Source: DATGZX01 sp035296965 (GTDB lineage: Bacteria; Planctomycetota; Planctomycetia; Gemmatales; Gemmataceae). From it: a stretch of 24,974 bases of DNA. How positions within the stretch are numbered: the first letter of the stretch is position 1; each line of letters begins with the position of its first letter. The stretch covers positions 1-24,974 of the forward strand of contig DATGZX010000026.1 in assembly GCA_035296965.1 (NCBI GenBank), in the 5' to 3' direction. The position numbers and the translations under genes are program-made. Positions 7,689-16,858 of the stretch are shown in pieces. Below the pieces are notes generated by a model. The model was given only the letters and a program-made list of their open reading frames with translations. It searched no databases and was not told the origin of the DNA.

Positions 7689-10600
7689 TCAGTTTGCAGA
7701 GGTGGGCAGGGGACGGGGGCCAAGCGATGCCTTGGCCTCTTCTGTCAACCTTTGTCCCGGCACTCCCTCTGCAAGGGAGTGCAGCACTTGGCGCGCTTCG
7801 GCACTGCCGATGCGCTCGAGTACTTCCAGGGCGCGCCAGTCGCGCAGTTGCTCGGGCGTCCATCCCTCCACGATTTCAAGCAACTGACGCAAGCGCCGTC
7901 CTGCCTCAATCGAATGCTTTTCTTGCAACGCCCCGCGGATAGTCGGCGCGACAACGCTACCCAGCTTTGCCAGTTCCTTATTGGCGGCATCGCGCGTTGC
8001 GAATTCCCGGGCATCAAGATCCGCAATGAGCTTGGCGATTCGTTTTGAATCGGGAATGTTTACGGGCCGTAAGCGTTGGCGTAACAGTGGAATGGCCTGG
8101 CTTGGAGCACCGGCCAGTCGGCAGACGGCCTGGTAAGCCCTGGCGGCGTTGTTGTCTGCGAGAGCGTCCCATTCGGCTTCGCACTCCTCGCGGGACTGCC
8201 TTGTGGGTGTTGCGGCCAGGTTCCAAACCAGGGCAATTCCATCGTCACCCAGCGAAACAAGCCGACGGCCATCCTGCGAAAAGCTCAAGGACGCAATTGA
8301 GTCTTCATGACCGCGAAGAATGCAGCGTTCCTTGCCGGTTGCCACTTCGAATAAGCTTACCGTGTGATCGCCGCCCCCGATAGCAAGAGTTCGGCCGTCA
8401 GCGCTGAACGCGCCTGAGAAGAATCCCCCGGGATGCCCTCTGAAGAGCATGATTTCTTTGCCTGACGCCGCGTCCAGGAGGTGTACTTCACCTGGCACGT
8501 CGGGATGTGTGGCCGCTCCCGGAATGCGACCAATCGTCACGATTAACCTGCTGTCGGGGGAGAACATGAACTGACGGACGCTTAAGTATCCACCCGGAAA
8601 CTTCTGCCAGCGTTCTTTGCCAGTAGCTGCATCCCACACCCGCATGGTCCCGTCGCCCCCTACCACATCGATGCTGGCCGAGATAAGCGCACTGCCGTCG
8701 GGCGAGAGGGCTATAGGCAGAACGGGCCCGCGATGGCCTTCGAAGCGCTGCAATTCCTTGTGCGAGCCCACGTCCCACATGCAGAGTGTGCGAAGGTCCT
8801 TGCAAGTTGTCACCAGCCGTTTCCCTGTCGCGTCGAGAGCCATCGGGAATCTGCTTTCCTCCGGCACTATCCAAAGCTCTTTCCCGGTGGATACGTGCCA
8901 TAAACGAACCTTCCTGTCAGGCCAATCGGCGACTACAGCAATCTCGCCATTGGCAGAAAGCTTTATCTGTCCCCAGTCCCTATAGCAAACAAAGTGGCGT
9001 CGCTCTTGCCCCGTGGCGGCATCCCAGAGTCGGACTGCATTGCCAAATCCCCTTGCGTTGGCGCCGCCATTCCCCGTCAGGACTGTTTTGCTGTCGGGAA
9101 GGAATAAGGCAGTCTCTCCTACGTCCGGTGGCCGATCGAACGGCAAGCTCTCCCGACCGGTAGCCGTGTCGAAAAGCTGAATCATTCCACGCGTTCCCGC
9201 TGCAGCCAGAGTTGTGCCGTCTGCCGAAAACGCCAGAGAGCGAATGATGTCCGGTCGACCCTGGCAGTGGTGCACCTCTTTACCGGTCGCCACCTCCCAA
9301 ACGCGTACAGGGCAACCAAAGACAGCGGAGGCAAGCAATTTGCCATCAGGTGAGAAGGTAACAAGCGCTGCATATCCTGCACCGCCGACCGGGCCAATTC
9401 CCATGTCTTCCTCATTCCTCAACTGATAGCGCATCTTGCCGGTTACGGCGTCCCACAAGCGCGCGCTTAGATCGAAATCACCAGTGGCCAGCGTCTTGCC
9501 GTCGGGGGAAATTGCGAGAGAATTGGGCCGTCGCTTCTTGATCAGAACCAGGTCCCTGCCCGTCGCCAGATCAAGTAAATGAACATCCTCGCCGCTGAAG
9601 GCGATCTTCTTACTGTCCGCGGAGAATGCGAACGGGCATGCCAAGCCCCTGACCTGCCGTAGCTCCTTTGTCTCCTCCAGATCCCATAGAGTCAAAAGAT
9701 CTCCGCCCCCCAAGGCGAGCGTTCTTCCGTCCGGAGCAAGCGCCATGTCTCGCAGGGACTTCGGGGCGATTGGCAGACGCCGCGTCACCTTTCCGTCGAC
9801 GAGGTTCCAAACGTAAACGTCCTCGTCTCCTCCTGCCGTAATGAGGCTTCTCCCGTCGGGCGTGAAGGCGAGGAACCGTAGCCATCGCGACTTGTCATGT
9901 GTGAATCTGCGAAGCTCCTTGCCGGTTGCCCGGTCCCAGAGTCGCACGTCGTTGTTCCAACTGGCCGCGGCAACCGTTTTTCCGTCTGGTGAAAATCGTA
10001 CTGTGCCGATGCTCCGGCCTTGCTGCAGGCGGATCGTGCCTAGCCGGGAGATGGCTCCTGGCGGCAACGGGTCGCCGAGAGCGTCGCGCGCCGATGTAGG
10101 CTTTTCGGGGACCTTCGCAGTATCCGATAGCTTCGTGTTTTGGGCATCCGCGCCCTGCTGCACAGTGACCGCTCCTACAGTCTGCTGTAGTGCCAGGCCA
10201 AGTCCGGTGCCTGCCGCACACAGGGCCAGAAGCGCAGCGACAAAGATCTTGATTTTCGCCGGCGCCGCATCCCTGATAGTCGCCTCGCAAAGTGCGGCCA
10301 CCCGGGGCGAGGTCACAGCTTGAGGCACGTTCTTCACATAGGCGCTCGCGGCCTGTTCAATGGTCCGTGTCAGGCTCTGCAGCGCTGCGGCGCGGCGTGT
10401 TCCGTCCGCGACCAGGCCCGCAGCAAGCACTGCCGGCAATGTGTAACCGCGCCGTCTGAGTCGCTGCGCCAAAACCTGCCGGCCCCTTGCCAACCTTCGC
10501 TTCAAAGTTCCAAGTGGCCAGCCGAGCTGCGACGCTGCCTCATCGCGCGTGCGATCCTCCAGGCAACACAGCACCAGCGCCGCTCGGCAGAGTTCCGGCA

Positions 10601-11045
10601 AGCGGGCCAGCTCCTCGTCCAGCACGGCGCACAGTTCGCGGCCGCTTACCACCGCAAGTGGATCCGCATCAGCGCGCTCGTCTGACCTCTCAACCAAGGC
10701 GGACTGTTGTGCGGCCGAACGTCGCACGCGTAGCGCCGCGCGGTAGGCCACCTGGTGAAGCCAGGGAGCCACGTTCTCCTGCCAGCGGCCTGAGCGAGCC
10801 TTGCGGGCCAGCGCGAGGAAGCTCGCTTGACAGGCATCCTCCGCGTCCTGCTCGTGGCGCAGCACGCGCCGGCAGACTCCAAGCACCATTACCGCATGCC
10901 GCCGAACAAGGATGCTGAATGCGGCTTCCTCCCGTCCCTCGCTGTAGCGAATCAGCAGTTCGCAATCGGAAAGGGTCTTGAGATTCTCTCCAGCGAGATG
11001 ATTGCGGACTTCTCCCAGGAGGCGCTGTAAAGACGAGACGGTCAT
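7689..11045 (-). CDS. ECF sigma factor fused to membrane anchor and WD40 propellers
   Basis: This 1118-residue regulator starts at the ATG ending at 11045, preceded by GGAAGGGGA; a TTG five codons upstream is less likely. Sigma region 2 spans about 38-108 (AAFSILVRRHAVMVLGVCRRVLRHEQDAEDACQASF) and region 4 about 145-197 (LPELCRAALVLCCLEDRTRDEAASQLGWPLGTLKRRL). One hydrophobic helix (266-287) should anchor the protein, leaving the sigma part cytoplasmic and the rest outside the inner membrane. I count 14 WD-type blades between about 338 and 955 (LWDRATGKELRRF and variants), enough for two seven-bladed propellers. The C-terminal tail (LIADLDAREFATRDAANKELAKLG... to the end) is a HEAT-like segment typical of planctomycete proteins. 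ECF factors with such extensions are known from planctomycetes; how the sigma part is released or controlled is unknown. Confidence 0.92.
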   Translation of the reverse strand: MTVSSLQRLLGEVRNHLAGENLKTLSDCELLIRYSEGREEAAFSILVRRHAVMVLGVCRRVLRHEQDAEDACQASFLALARKARSGRWQENVAPWLHQVAYRAALRVRRSAAQQSALVERSDERADADPLAVVSGRELCAVLDEELARLPELCRAALVLCCLEDRTRDEAASQLGWPLGTLKRRLARGRQVLAQRLRRRGYTLPAVLAAGLVADGTRRAAALQSLTRTIEQAASAYVKNVPQAVTSPRVAALCEATIRDAAPAKIKIFVAALLALCAAGTGLGLALQQTVGAVTVQQGADAQNTKLSDTAKVPEKPTSARDALGDPLPPGAISRLGTIRLQQGRSIGTVRFSPDGKTVAAASWNNDVRLWDRATGKELRRFTHDKSRWLRFLAFTPDGRSLITAGGDEDVYVWNLVDGKVTRRLPIAPKSLRDMALAPDGRTLALGGGDLLTLWDLEETKELRQVRGLACPFAFSADSKKIAFSGEDVHLLDLATGRDLVLIKKRRPNSLAISPDGKTLATGDFDLSARLWDAVTGKMRYQLRNEEDMGIGPVGGAGYAALVTFSPDGKLLASAVFGCPVRVWEVATGKEVHHCQGRPDIIRSLAFSADGTTLAAAGTRGMIQLFDTATGRESLPFDRPPDVGETALFLPDSKTVLTGNGGANARGFGNAVRLWDAATGQERRHFVCYRDWGQIKLSANGEIAVVADWPDRKVRLWHVSTGKELWIVPEESRFPMALDATGKRLVTTCKDLRTLCMWDVGSHKELQRFEGHRGPVLPIALSPDGSALISASIDVVGGDGTMRVWDAATGKERWQKFPGGYLSVRQFMFSPDSRLIVTIGRIPGAATHPDVPGEVHLLDAASGKEIMLFRGHPGGFFSGAFSADGRTLAIGGGDHTVSLFEVATGKERCILRGHEDSIASLSFSQDGRRLVSLGDDGIALVWNLAATPTRQSREECEAEWDALADNNAARAYQAVCRLAGAPSQAIPLLRQRLRPVNIPDSKRIAKLIADLDAREFATRDAANKELAKLGSVVAPTIRGALQEKHSIEAGRRLRQLLEIVEGWTPEQLRDWRALEVLERIGSAEARQVLHSLAEGVPGQRLTEEAKASLGPRPLPTSAN

Positions 11046-11266
11046 GAGGTCCCCTTCCAATGGCTGGGCCAGCTCAATCTATATAAGACCATCCAGCGCC
11101 TTCGCGGCCCAGTTTTTTCGGGAAGACGTCTTGTCGCGACTCGCTTTCTGCGAATATCTCCCATCAACCTGGTTGCCTTCATACTCTACTCTGTGACTGG
11201 CCAACCGTGGCCAGGCCCCAACCATTCGCTCGGGGACTCGGAGGTGCGAATCCCAGGAGGTCGGCG

Positions 11267-12154
11267 ATGCGGCTATGCAAGTTTCGGCTCGCTACGGGAG
11301 AAGTGCGCGTCGGTAGCCTTGAGCGCGGCGAAATCCGGCTCTTGCAGTCGGAGGATGCCATGAGGGCGCCTACGCTCAGCGACATTTTGCACGCCGACGA
11401 GCCGGCGAAGATGGCTCGAGGCCTTCTCACGGGGAACCAGGTCATCTCTGCTCGGGAGGTCACAATCTTGCCGCCTGTGGATGGGCAAGAAATCTGGGCC
11501 GCGGGTGTCACTTACAAGCGCAGCCAGGAGGCGCGCGAGCGCGAATCCGCCGGTGCCGCCCGGTTCTATGATCTCGTCTACTCCGCCGAGCGCCCGGAAC
11601 TTTTCTTGAAGGCGACGGCCCGCAGAGCGGTTGGTGACGGAGCGTTTGTCCATATCCGTCGGGATAGCCGGTGGAGCGTTCCCGAGCCGGAATTCGCGCT
11701 GGTTCTGTCTCCAGCCATGCGAATCGCCGGGTACACGATCGGGAACGATATGAGTTCGCGCGACATTGAAGGCGAAAACCCCCTCTATCTCCCGCAAGCG
11801 AAGATCTACGACGGCTCATGCGCCTTGGGGCCCGCAATTACCCTGGCAGACAGCATGCCGCCGCTCGACGAGGTAGATATCCGCCTGAAGATCGAGCGCG
11901 GCGGCAGGGCGGTCTTCGTGGGTTCGACAAATCTGCGCGCGATGAAGCGCTCCTGCGAGGAGTTGGTGCAGTGGCTGGCCCGCGAGAATACGTTTCCCGA
12001 GGGCGCCGTCCTTCTCACCGGCACGGGAATCGTCCCCCCCGATGACTTTAGCCTCGCTGCGGATGATCTGGTTACGATCGAGATCACCGGCATTGGCGAA
12101 CTCGTCAACCGCGTCAGGCAGCTACCTGAGTCCGCGGCAGCCCAGCTGCCGTAA
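11267..12154 (+). CDS. Fumarylacetoacetate hydrolase (FAH) family protein
   Basis: This 295-residue protein fits the FAH superfamily, whose members hydrolyse or decarboxylate acylpyruvates or dehydrate 2-keto-3-deoxy sugar acids. The metal ligands appear as VPEPEFALVL (Glu140, Glu142) and the region GNDMSSRDIEGEN (Asp161, Asp166); LTGTGIVPP (250-258) is the family's conserved late motif. ATG 11267 is chosen because a perfect AGGAGG lies six bases upstream; an ORF extension to 11207 is not needed. The substrate cannot be deduced: the neighbours are not a catabolic operon. A short GC hairpin, CGGCAGC-CCA-GCTGCCG (12135-12151), sits at the stop codon and could assist termination. Confidence 0.87.
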   Translation: MRLCKFRLATGEVRVGSLERGEIRLLQSEDAMRAPTLSDILHADEPAKMARGLLTGNQVISAREVTILPPVDGQEIWAAGVTYKRSQEARERESAGAARFYDLVYSAERPELFLKATARRAVGDGAFVHIRRDSRWSVPEPEFALVLSPAMRIAGYTIGNDMSSRDIEGENPLYLPQAKIYDGSCALGPAITLADSMPPLDEVDIRLKIERGGRAVFVGSTNLRAMKRSCEELVQWLARENTFPEGAVLLTGTGIVPPDDFSLAADDLVTIEITGIGELVNRVRQLPESAAAQLP

Positions 12155-12427
12155 GCCGTTCATCTTTTCCATCCTGCCAGGAAGGCCTCTGGAGAAGCCT
12201 TGCAGACTATGCGAGCGCGCATGGGCAGGCAGGGCAAGTTGTTTGGGGAATGGCTTCTCGGCGAACGCGGATCAGGCCGAAAGTAAGCGCTGGACATGCG
12301 CAAGTCCCGGCGTTGCCCGCCGCGGACCGAAGGCGTCAGGACGACGGTGGGAATGCTGGCGAAGCGCCAAGGAACTTGCGCTTTGCAATTCCGGTGACAC
12401 TTGGTACACGCCACGGAGGGTGGTGCG

Positions 12428-13714
12428 ATGCGAGGCATCTTGGCCGGAAGTTTTGTGTTATTGTTGGCGTTGTCGATGGGGGCAGCGGATGCCCAGGAGC
12501 CGCCCCGTGCGACGGTGACGGCGCTCTCGGACGAGATCCCAGTCGATAACTCACCGGTCGTGACCTTGGGCCGCCCCGTTGCAATCGATGCTCCGCCGAT
12601 TCCTGACCAGACGGTTCGGCCCGTATCGTATAACGACCCGGTACCGCTTTCTAGTCCCGGCGTGGTTCAAGTCAGAGGTGGCGACGGTCCGCCTGCGGGA
12701 GGGGTGCAAGCTCCGCCGCCGGGCGCACCAATCCTACCGCCTTCCCCCAACGAACAGTACAACTGCGGGGTCGCGACTCAAAACCCTGCTCCGCAATCCT
12801 GGTGGGATAAGACCAAGGAGTTTTGCGGCGGTTTCCCCTGGTTCGGCAAGGGCAATGGTCTCGATTCCAATCCGAATCATCATCTGTTCGAGAGCGACCA
12901 TTCTTTCGACGGTTTTATTTCGCCCGTGACCAATCCGTTCTACTTCGAAGACCCGCGCTCCTTGACAGAGCTTCGGCCGATCTTCATGTACGAGGCGACG
13001 CCGATCAAGAATGCCATTTTCCATGGCGGCGACATCGAGTTCGTCGGGCTGCAGGCACGCCTGGCGATCACCGATCAGTTTTCGTTCGTGATCAACGAGC
13101 TCGGCCTCATCTGGTCCGAGCCGAACGACCCGGTTGGAGATTTTCAAACGCACTCAGGATTTACCGAGCTGAAGCTTGGTCCAAAATTCACTTTCTACAG
13201 GAATGAGTCGAGTGGAACCGTCGCCGCGGGCGGTCTGACGTTTGATATTCCGGTCGGCGACCACAACGTTCTTCAGGACACCGGTGATCTGTCCTTGGTG
13301 CCTTACCTCAGTGTCGCGCAGAGGATCATCCGGACTCCGTACGGCACGCTCAATGGGATGGGAACACTTGGCTACAACTTCTCCATCGATAACCAGCGCA
13401 GCGACAATATCTTCCTCAGTTTGCACACCGACTTCGATGTCGGCGACTTGCACCGTATCTATCCACTGCTGGAATTGAACTCGTTCTATTACACCTCGAA
13501 TGGCAAGCAGGAGGATGTCGGGTTCGAGGGGGCGGACCTGTTCAACTTCGGCTCGGAGCATGTTTCCGGGAAGGGTGAAGTGAGCCTGGCGCTCGGTGCC
13601 CGCTTCAAAATCAATGACCGAATCCAGTTCGGTGCTGCCTTTGAAACGCCGCTAACCTCGCACCGCGATCTGCAAGATTTCCGGATCACCATGGACCTGA
13701 TCTTTCGCTACTAG
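12428..13714 (+). CDS. Secreted, probable outer-membrane beta-barrel protein
   Basis: This 428-residue protein of unknown function begins with a clear signal peptide (MRGILAGSFVLLLALSMGAADA, likely cut after residue 22). A low-complexity Pro-rich linker follows (PPPGAPILPPSPN, about 105-120). From about residue 155 there are alternating amphipathic strands (LRPIFMYEATPI, LQARLAITDQFSFVINELGLI, ELKLGPKFTFYRN, VSLALGARFKINDRIQFGAAFETPL). The C-terminus ITMDLIFRY, with aromatic residues at alternating positions, resembles the beta-signal of outer-membrane barrels. Start choice: ATG 12428, eight bases after GGAGG; an in-frame ATG at 12401 would spoil the signal peptide. It converges with the next gene with one base between the stops. 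The 273 bases upstream show no other gene. Confidence 0.75.
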   Translation: MRGILAGSFVLLLALSMGAADAQEPPRATVTALSDEIPVDNSPVVTLGRPVAIDAPPIPDQTVRPVSYNDPVPLSSPGVVQVRGGDGPPAGGVQAPPPGAPILPPSPNEQYNCGVATQNPAPQSWWDKTKEFCGGFPWFGKGNGLDSNPNHHLFESDHSFDGFISPVTNPFYFEDPRSLTELRPIFMYEATPIKNAIFHGGDIEFVGLQARLAITDQFSFVINELGLIWSEPNDPVGDFQTHSGFTELKLGPKFTFYRNESSGTVAAGGLTFDIPVGDHNVLQDTGDLSLVPYLSVAQRIIRTPYGTLNGMGTLGYNFSIDNQRSDNIFLSLHTDFDVGDLHRIYPLLELNSFYYTSNGKQEDVGFEGADLFNFGSEHVSGKGEVSLALGARFKINDRIQFGAAFETPLTSHRDLQDFRITMDLIFRY

Positions 13715-13715
13715 C

Positions 13716-14555
13716 TCAGGCCGTTCTGGCGCGCAGGCCTTTGAAGCGCTGAACGCAGCTGGTGATGGCAATTTCGGTGGGTAGCCTTTCGATACTCGAC
13801 GCACCAAAGAAGCCGACGATCCCGCGCGTGTGCTCCAGGATGTACTGGGCGTCCTCCGGTTCGGAGATGGGTCCTCCGTGGCAAAGCACGAGGACCTCGG
13901 GATTGATCTCCTTGGCGGCGTCGTGCAGGGTTTGAACCCGTGCGGCGGCATCTTCGAGTGTCAGGGCTGTCTTCGCGCCGATGCTGCCCTTGGTGGTGAG
14001 GCCCATGTGTGGAATGAGGACATCGGCTCCCGCGCGGGCCATCGCCCTGCTTTCATCCACGGTGAATACATAAGGACACGTCAACAACCCGAGCGCTCGG
14101 GCTTCTCGAATCATCTCGACTTCGCGGGCGAAGCCCATTTCAGTCTCTTCCAGTCCCTGGCGAAATCTCCCGTCGATGAGCCCCACGGTGGGAAAGTTCT
14201 GCACGCCGCTAAAACCCGCAGCCTGGATCTCGCGCAAGAACAATTTCATGATCCGAAACGGATCGGTGCCACAAACGCCCGCGAGGACCGGTGTAGCGCG
14301 CACGACGGGCAGGACTTCGCGGGCCATTTCCATGACGATCTGGTTGGCATCGCCATAGGGCATCATGCCGCTCAGGCTGCCGCGGCCGGCCATGCGAAAG
14401 CGACCCGAATTATAGATGATGATCAGGTCGATGCCGCCTGCTTCGGCGCACTTCGCACTGATGCCGGTGCCCGCGCCTCCGCCAATGATGGGCCGGCCGG
14501 CGGCCAACTGGCGGCGCAAGCGCTCGAGGCATTGCTCGCGTGTGAAAAAACTCAT
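13716..14555 (-). CDS. Phosphoenolpyruvate hydrolase family TIM-barrel protein
   Basis: This 279-residue protein matches the family named after phosphoenolpyruvate hydrolase, TIM barrels related to the PEP mutase/isocitrate lyase fold and of unsettled enzymology. Characteristic stretches are GRPIIGGGAGTGISAKCAEAGGIDLIIIYNSGRFRMAGRGSLSGMMPYGDAN near the N-terminus, the barrel segment GVCGTDPF, GVQNFPTVGLIDGRFRQGLEETEMGF, and LCHGGPISEPEDAQYIL near the C-terminus. I chose the ATG ending at 14555 (MSFFTREQ), preceded by GCGAGGACC; an in-frame ATG 13 codons upstream is less likely. It shares orientation with the transglutaminase gene behind it, 66 bases away, but no shared pathway is evident. Confidence 0.85.
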   Translation of the reverse strand: MSFFTREQCLERLRRQLAAGRPIIGGGAGTGISAKCAEAGGIDLIIIYNSGRFRMAGRGSLSGMMPYGDANQIVMEMAREVLPVVRATPVLAGVCGTDPFRIMKLFLREIQAAGFSGVQNFPTVGLIDGRFRQGLEETEMGFAREVEMIREARALGLLTCPYVFTVDESRAMARAGADVLIPHMGLTTKGSIGAKTALTLEDAAARVQTLHDAAKEINPEVLVLCHGGPISEPEDAQYILEHTRGIVGFFGASSIERLPTEIAITSCVQRFKGLRARTA

Positions 14556-14621
14556 GGTCCTCGCAACCTTCGACTCGCCGCTCAAACCGGTCATTGTACT
14601 GGGCAGATACTTTTCCCTGAA

Positions 14622-15707
14622 TTACTTCCCGTCGTTTGCAGGTAAATCCTTGTAGCTGAACTTGCGTTGGATCTTCTCTTGGGGATAAGCCTTTCCGTTC
14701 AGCTCCACATAGGGAAAGACAAAGAAGTTCAACGGTTTGCCGGCCTGGGGCGGAACAAGCGTCAGATCGCGTCCCGTGCTGAAAGCGACCCTGTCCTCCG
14801 TAAGGTTGCCAAAATAGTACTCGCGCATCTTCGGGTTTTTGTTCGCCTCAGAAATATCTACCGGGATCCAGCCGTGGCCGGCCGGATGAAATTTTGCCCA
14901 GCAATGGTAGCCGGCGATATCTCCCGACCCCCGCTTGGGTGGAAGCGGAAAACCAATCTCGAACTTGGAAGGAATCTTGTCTGCGCGTGCCAGCGAGATG
15001 AACAAACTGTGGAAATCGCTGCAATTCCCGTAGCCGCTCGCGCACGCCCAAACCGCATCGCCTTCGCCCCAGCCTGTGCCCTCTTTGCTGTAGCGCATGT
15101 GCTGGTTCACGACGTCGTACAGAGTGCGGGCGGCCTCTAGCTGGTCCGCCGGTAGGCTCTTACCCTTGAGCAACTCGAGCGGCTTACCGCCGACCGGGAC
15201 CTTTGCGTCCGCCTGAAGGAAAGACTCAAGGTTGCCGTCCTCTTTTCCGTGGTCATCGAGATCGGCCTTCACCTCACGGCGTTTGACTTCGTAGGTCACG
15301 CTGAGGGGAATCTTTCCATCTGGGCCTGCCTTCGCTTCCACGTAAAGGATTTCATTGCCATATTTCGATTCCCGCCCAATGCGATTCTCCCCAGGAAACG
15401 TCTTGCTGATAATCCGAACCTTTTGGTCCTCTCCGGAAGGCGGCACCGGCAGCCAGATATGGGTTTTCTCGCCCGGAGGAACGCCCGTTACCGTGGCGCT
15501 GTACGTAAACAAAAACGTCCGTGTTTTGCCCGCCTCGTTCTTCGCCAGAGCACTGGGCCCGGCCCGATGGACCGACGCCGTCGTCCCGGCGTGGACGACA
15601 CGCGCTTCCGCCTCCGCCTTCGGCACAAGCCCCGTTGCCTTGCCATGCCCAATGACGGAAAGCAGTCCGACGACCAGCCCGATCAACCTGTGTGGTGCTA
15701 GCTTCAT
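14622..15707 (-). CDS. Exported transglutaminase-like domain protein
   Basis: This 361-residue protein has an N-terminal signal peptide (MKLAPHRLIGLVVGLLSVIGHGKATG). A beta-sandwich region at about 60-145 (TFLFTYSATVTGVPPGEKTHIWLPVPP) precedes a transglutaminase-like cysteine peptidase fold. The catalytic triad is intact: Cys229 in GYGNCSDFHSLF, His268 in GYHCWAKF and Asp284 in WIPVDISEA. Such bacterial proteins are usually peptidases or transglutaminases acting outside the cytoplasm; the target is unknown. The ATG ending at 15707 has GGAG seven bases upstream. Confidence 0.88.
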   Translation of the reverse strand: MKLAPHRLIGLVVGLLSVIGHGKATGLVPKAEAEARVVHAGTTASVHRAGPSALAKNEAGKTRTFLFTYSATVTGVPPGEKTHIWLPVPPSGEDQKVRIISKTFPGENRIGRESKYGNEILYVEAKAGPDGKIPLSVTYEVKRREVKADLDDHGKEDGNLESFLQADAKVPVGGKPLELLKGKSLPADQLEAARTLYDVVNQHMRYSKEGTGWGEGDAVWACASGYGNCSDFHSLFISLARADKIPSKFEIGFPLPPKRGSGDIAGYHCWAKFHPAGHGWIPVDISEANKNPKMREYYFGNLTEDRVAFSTGRDLTLVPPQAGKPLNFFVFPYVELNGKAYPQEKIQRKFSYKDLPANDGK

Positions 15708-16350
15708 AAATGACTCCAAAGTTTGACCTCGTCAACCCTGGTGCAAGAACATGACTCGCCCTGTCGCGGCAGCGGAAAGAATTCAGCCATTAGCGGGGCA
15801 TGGTCACACAGCCGTAGGCCTGAACAAGAAGGTTCATGGTGCGCGCCCAGCATTTCTGGACGTCCTCGAAGGGAGCCTGCCGCGGTCACGCCGATGCTAA
15901 AGGGCGCGCCGTCAGGTGAAGCCATGATCGAAGATGGAATGAAAATGGATGTCGTCGGCAGACGGAAAAGTGTGGCGGCACGGAGAACGCAGCGGCCCAG
16001 GGGCCGTGCATCGTCCAGGGGAAATCGCGAATGTGGAGTGCACATACGAAACTTAGTCGTCGATGCCCGTACTTGTCAAGTGTGCGAAAAGATATGGTAG
16101 GTAGTAGCTCAGGCTGGTTGCTTGAGCCACGAGAAAATTGATGCCGGATTGGCAAATCGAGACGCTACCCAAAAATACGCGAAGCAAGAATTCCTTGCTG
16201 CTGAGAAGTGCTCCGCCCTTCTCATTGTCGCGCAAGAGGTCGCCCTTGGCGCGAGCATGACAGGTGACTCCCAAACTTTATGTTCCCTCCATCCGGCTTG
16301 CTTTCCAGAAGGGACTCGAAAGGTGCCAATCTCCAGCTCTTGTGTAACGC
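15708..16350. other. Long non-coding gap between divergent genes
   Basis: About 640 bases separate the transglutaminase gene from the sigma-54 promoter of the KGG gene. Open frames here (for example 15723-16100 on plus, 15704-16045 on minus) have no recognisable protein features. I see dyads at 16183-16199 and 16228-16256 and nothing else that I can support. Confidence 0.5.
16183..16256 (+). promoter_or_regulatory. Candidate enhancer-binding dyads for the sigma-54 promoter
   Basis: AGCAAG-AATTC-CTTGCT (16183-16199) is a perfect dyad centred about 160 bases upstream of the -24 element, a typical distance for a bacterial enhancer-binding protein site. A second, imperfect dyad pairs TCGCGCAAG with CTTGGCGCGA (16228-16256). 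The activator is unknown; assignment is by position and symmetry only. Confidence 0.35.
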
Positions 16351-16365
16351 TGGCACAGTTTTTGC
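16351..16365 (+). promoter_or_regulatory. Sigma-54 (RpoN) promoter for the KGG-repeat gene
   Basis: TGGCAC-AGTTT-TTGC matches the -24/-12 consensus TGGCAC-N5-TTGC at all the fixed positions. The invariant GG (16352-16353) and GC (16364-16365) are separated by exactly ten bases. Transcription should start near 16377, giving a leader of about 75 bases before the ATG at 16452. The leader also contains a tiny ORF (16405-16425, ATG to TAA) after a G-rich stretch. Confidence 0.7.
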
Positions 16366-16451
16366 CCATTCCATATTCGGTAACCACGGCGGGTGGGGGG
16401 AGTTATGGGGCAGTCATCAAGATAAGCCTTTTCGTTGAAAGGAACCCACAT

Positions 16452-16796
16452 ATGACAGAGAAGAGTCTGCGGGGTTTCGCGGCGATGGATCAAGCGAAGC
16501 AAAGGGCCATTGCCAGCAAGGGCGGCAAGGCAGCACATGCGAAGGGGACCGCGCACGAGTTCACGCCTGAAGAGGCGCGAGAGGCCGGCAAGAAGGGAGG
16601 CCAGGCCGCTCATGCCAAGGGGACCGCGCACGAATTCACGCCTGAAGAGGCACGCGAAGCTGGCCGCAAGGGAGGTCAAACCACCCATACGCCGCAACAA
16701 GCTGCCCCTGGTCCACACCAGATGGGTGCGCCTCAGCACGACCCTCCGGTGCTGCAGGAGAAAGAGATGGTTCAGTTGGAGCAGCCCATGATGTAG
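16452..16796 (+). CDS. KGG-repeat stress protein (YciG/GsiB-like)
   Basis: This 114-residue hydrophilic protein contains three KGG motifs. They sit in near-identical units of about 24 residues of the form KGGxAAHAKGTAHEFTPEEAREAGxKGGQ, encoded by a 72-base tandem DNA repeat. The tail is Gln/Pro-rich (TPQQAAPGPHQMGAPQHDPPVLQEKEMVQLEQPMM). Such repeats occur in general stress and desiccation-type proteins (E. coli YciG, B. subtilis GsiB). The biochemical role is unclear. I start at ATG 16452 because AAAGGA lies upstream and the sequence before it (frame open to 16122) contains the promoter and is not protein-like. The sigma-54 promoter suggests induction by a specific signal. Confidence 0.85.
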   Translation: MTEKSLRGFAAMDQAKQRAIASKGGKAAHAKGTAHEFTPEEAREAGKKGGQAAHAKGTAHEFTPEEAREAGRKGGQTTHTPQQAAPGPHQMGAPQHDPPVLQEKEMVQLEQPMM

Positions 16797-16858
16797 GACT
16801 GGGCCGCCTCCGACATCGTAATAGGCTTCTATATGACTGTGCGTAATTCGGCAGCATC

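Noticed and set aside
15704..16100. Open frames on both strands between the transglutaminase and KGG genes
   Set aside because: Neither has a ribosome-binding site or any recognisable motif; a SPDG stretch on the minus strand hinted at a WD40 fragment but no repeat follows.
16122..16451. N-terminal extension of the KGG-repeat protein to an upstream ATG
   Set aside because: It would run through the sigma-54 promoter and has no KGG-like or conserved sequence; the ATG at 16452 has its own ribosome-binding site.
16510..16690. Tandem 72-base repeat considered as a CRISPR-like array
   Set aside because: It encodes the KGG protein repeats in frame and has no spacers.
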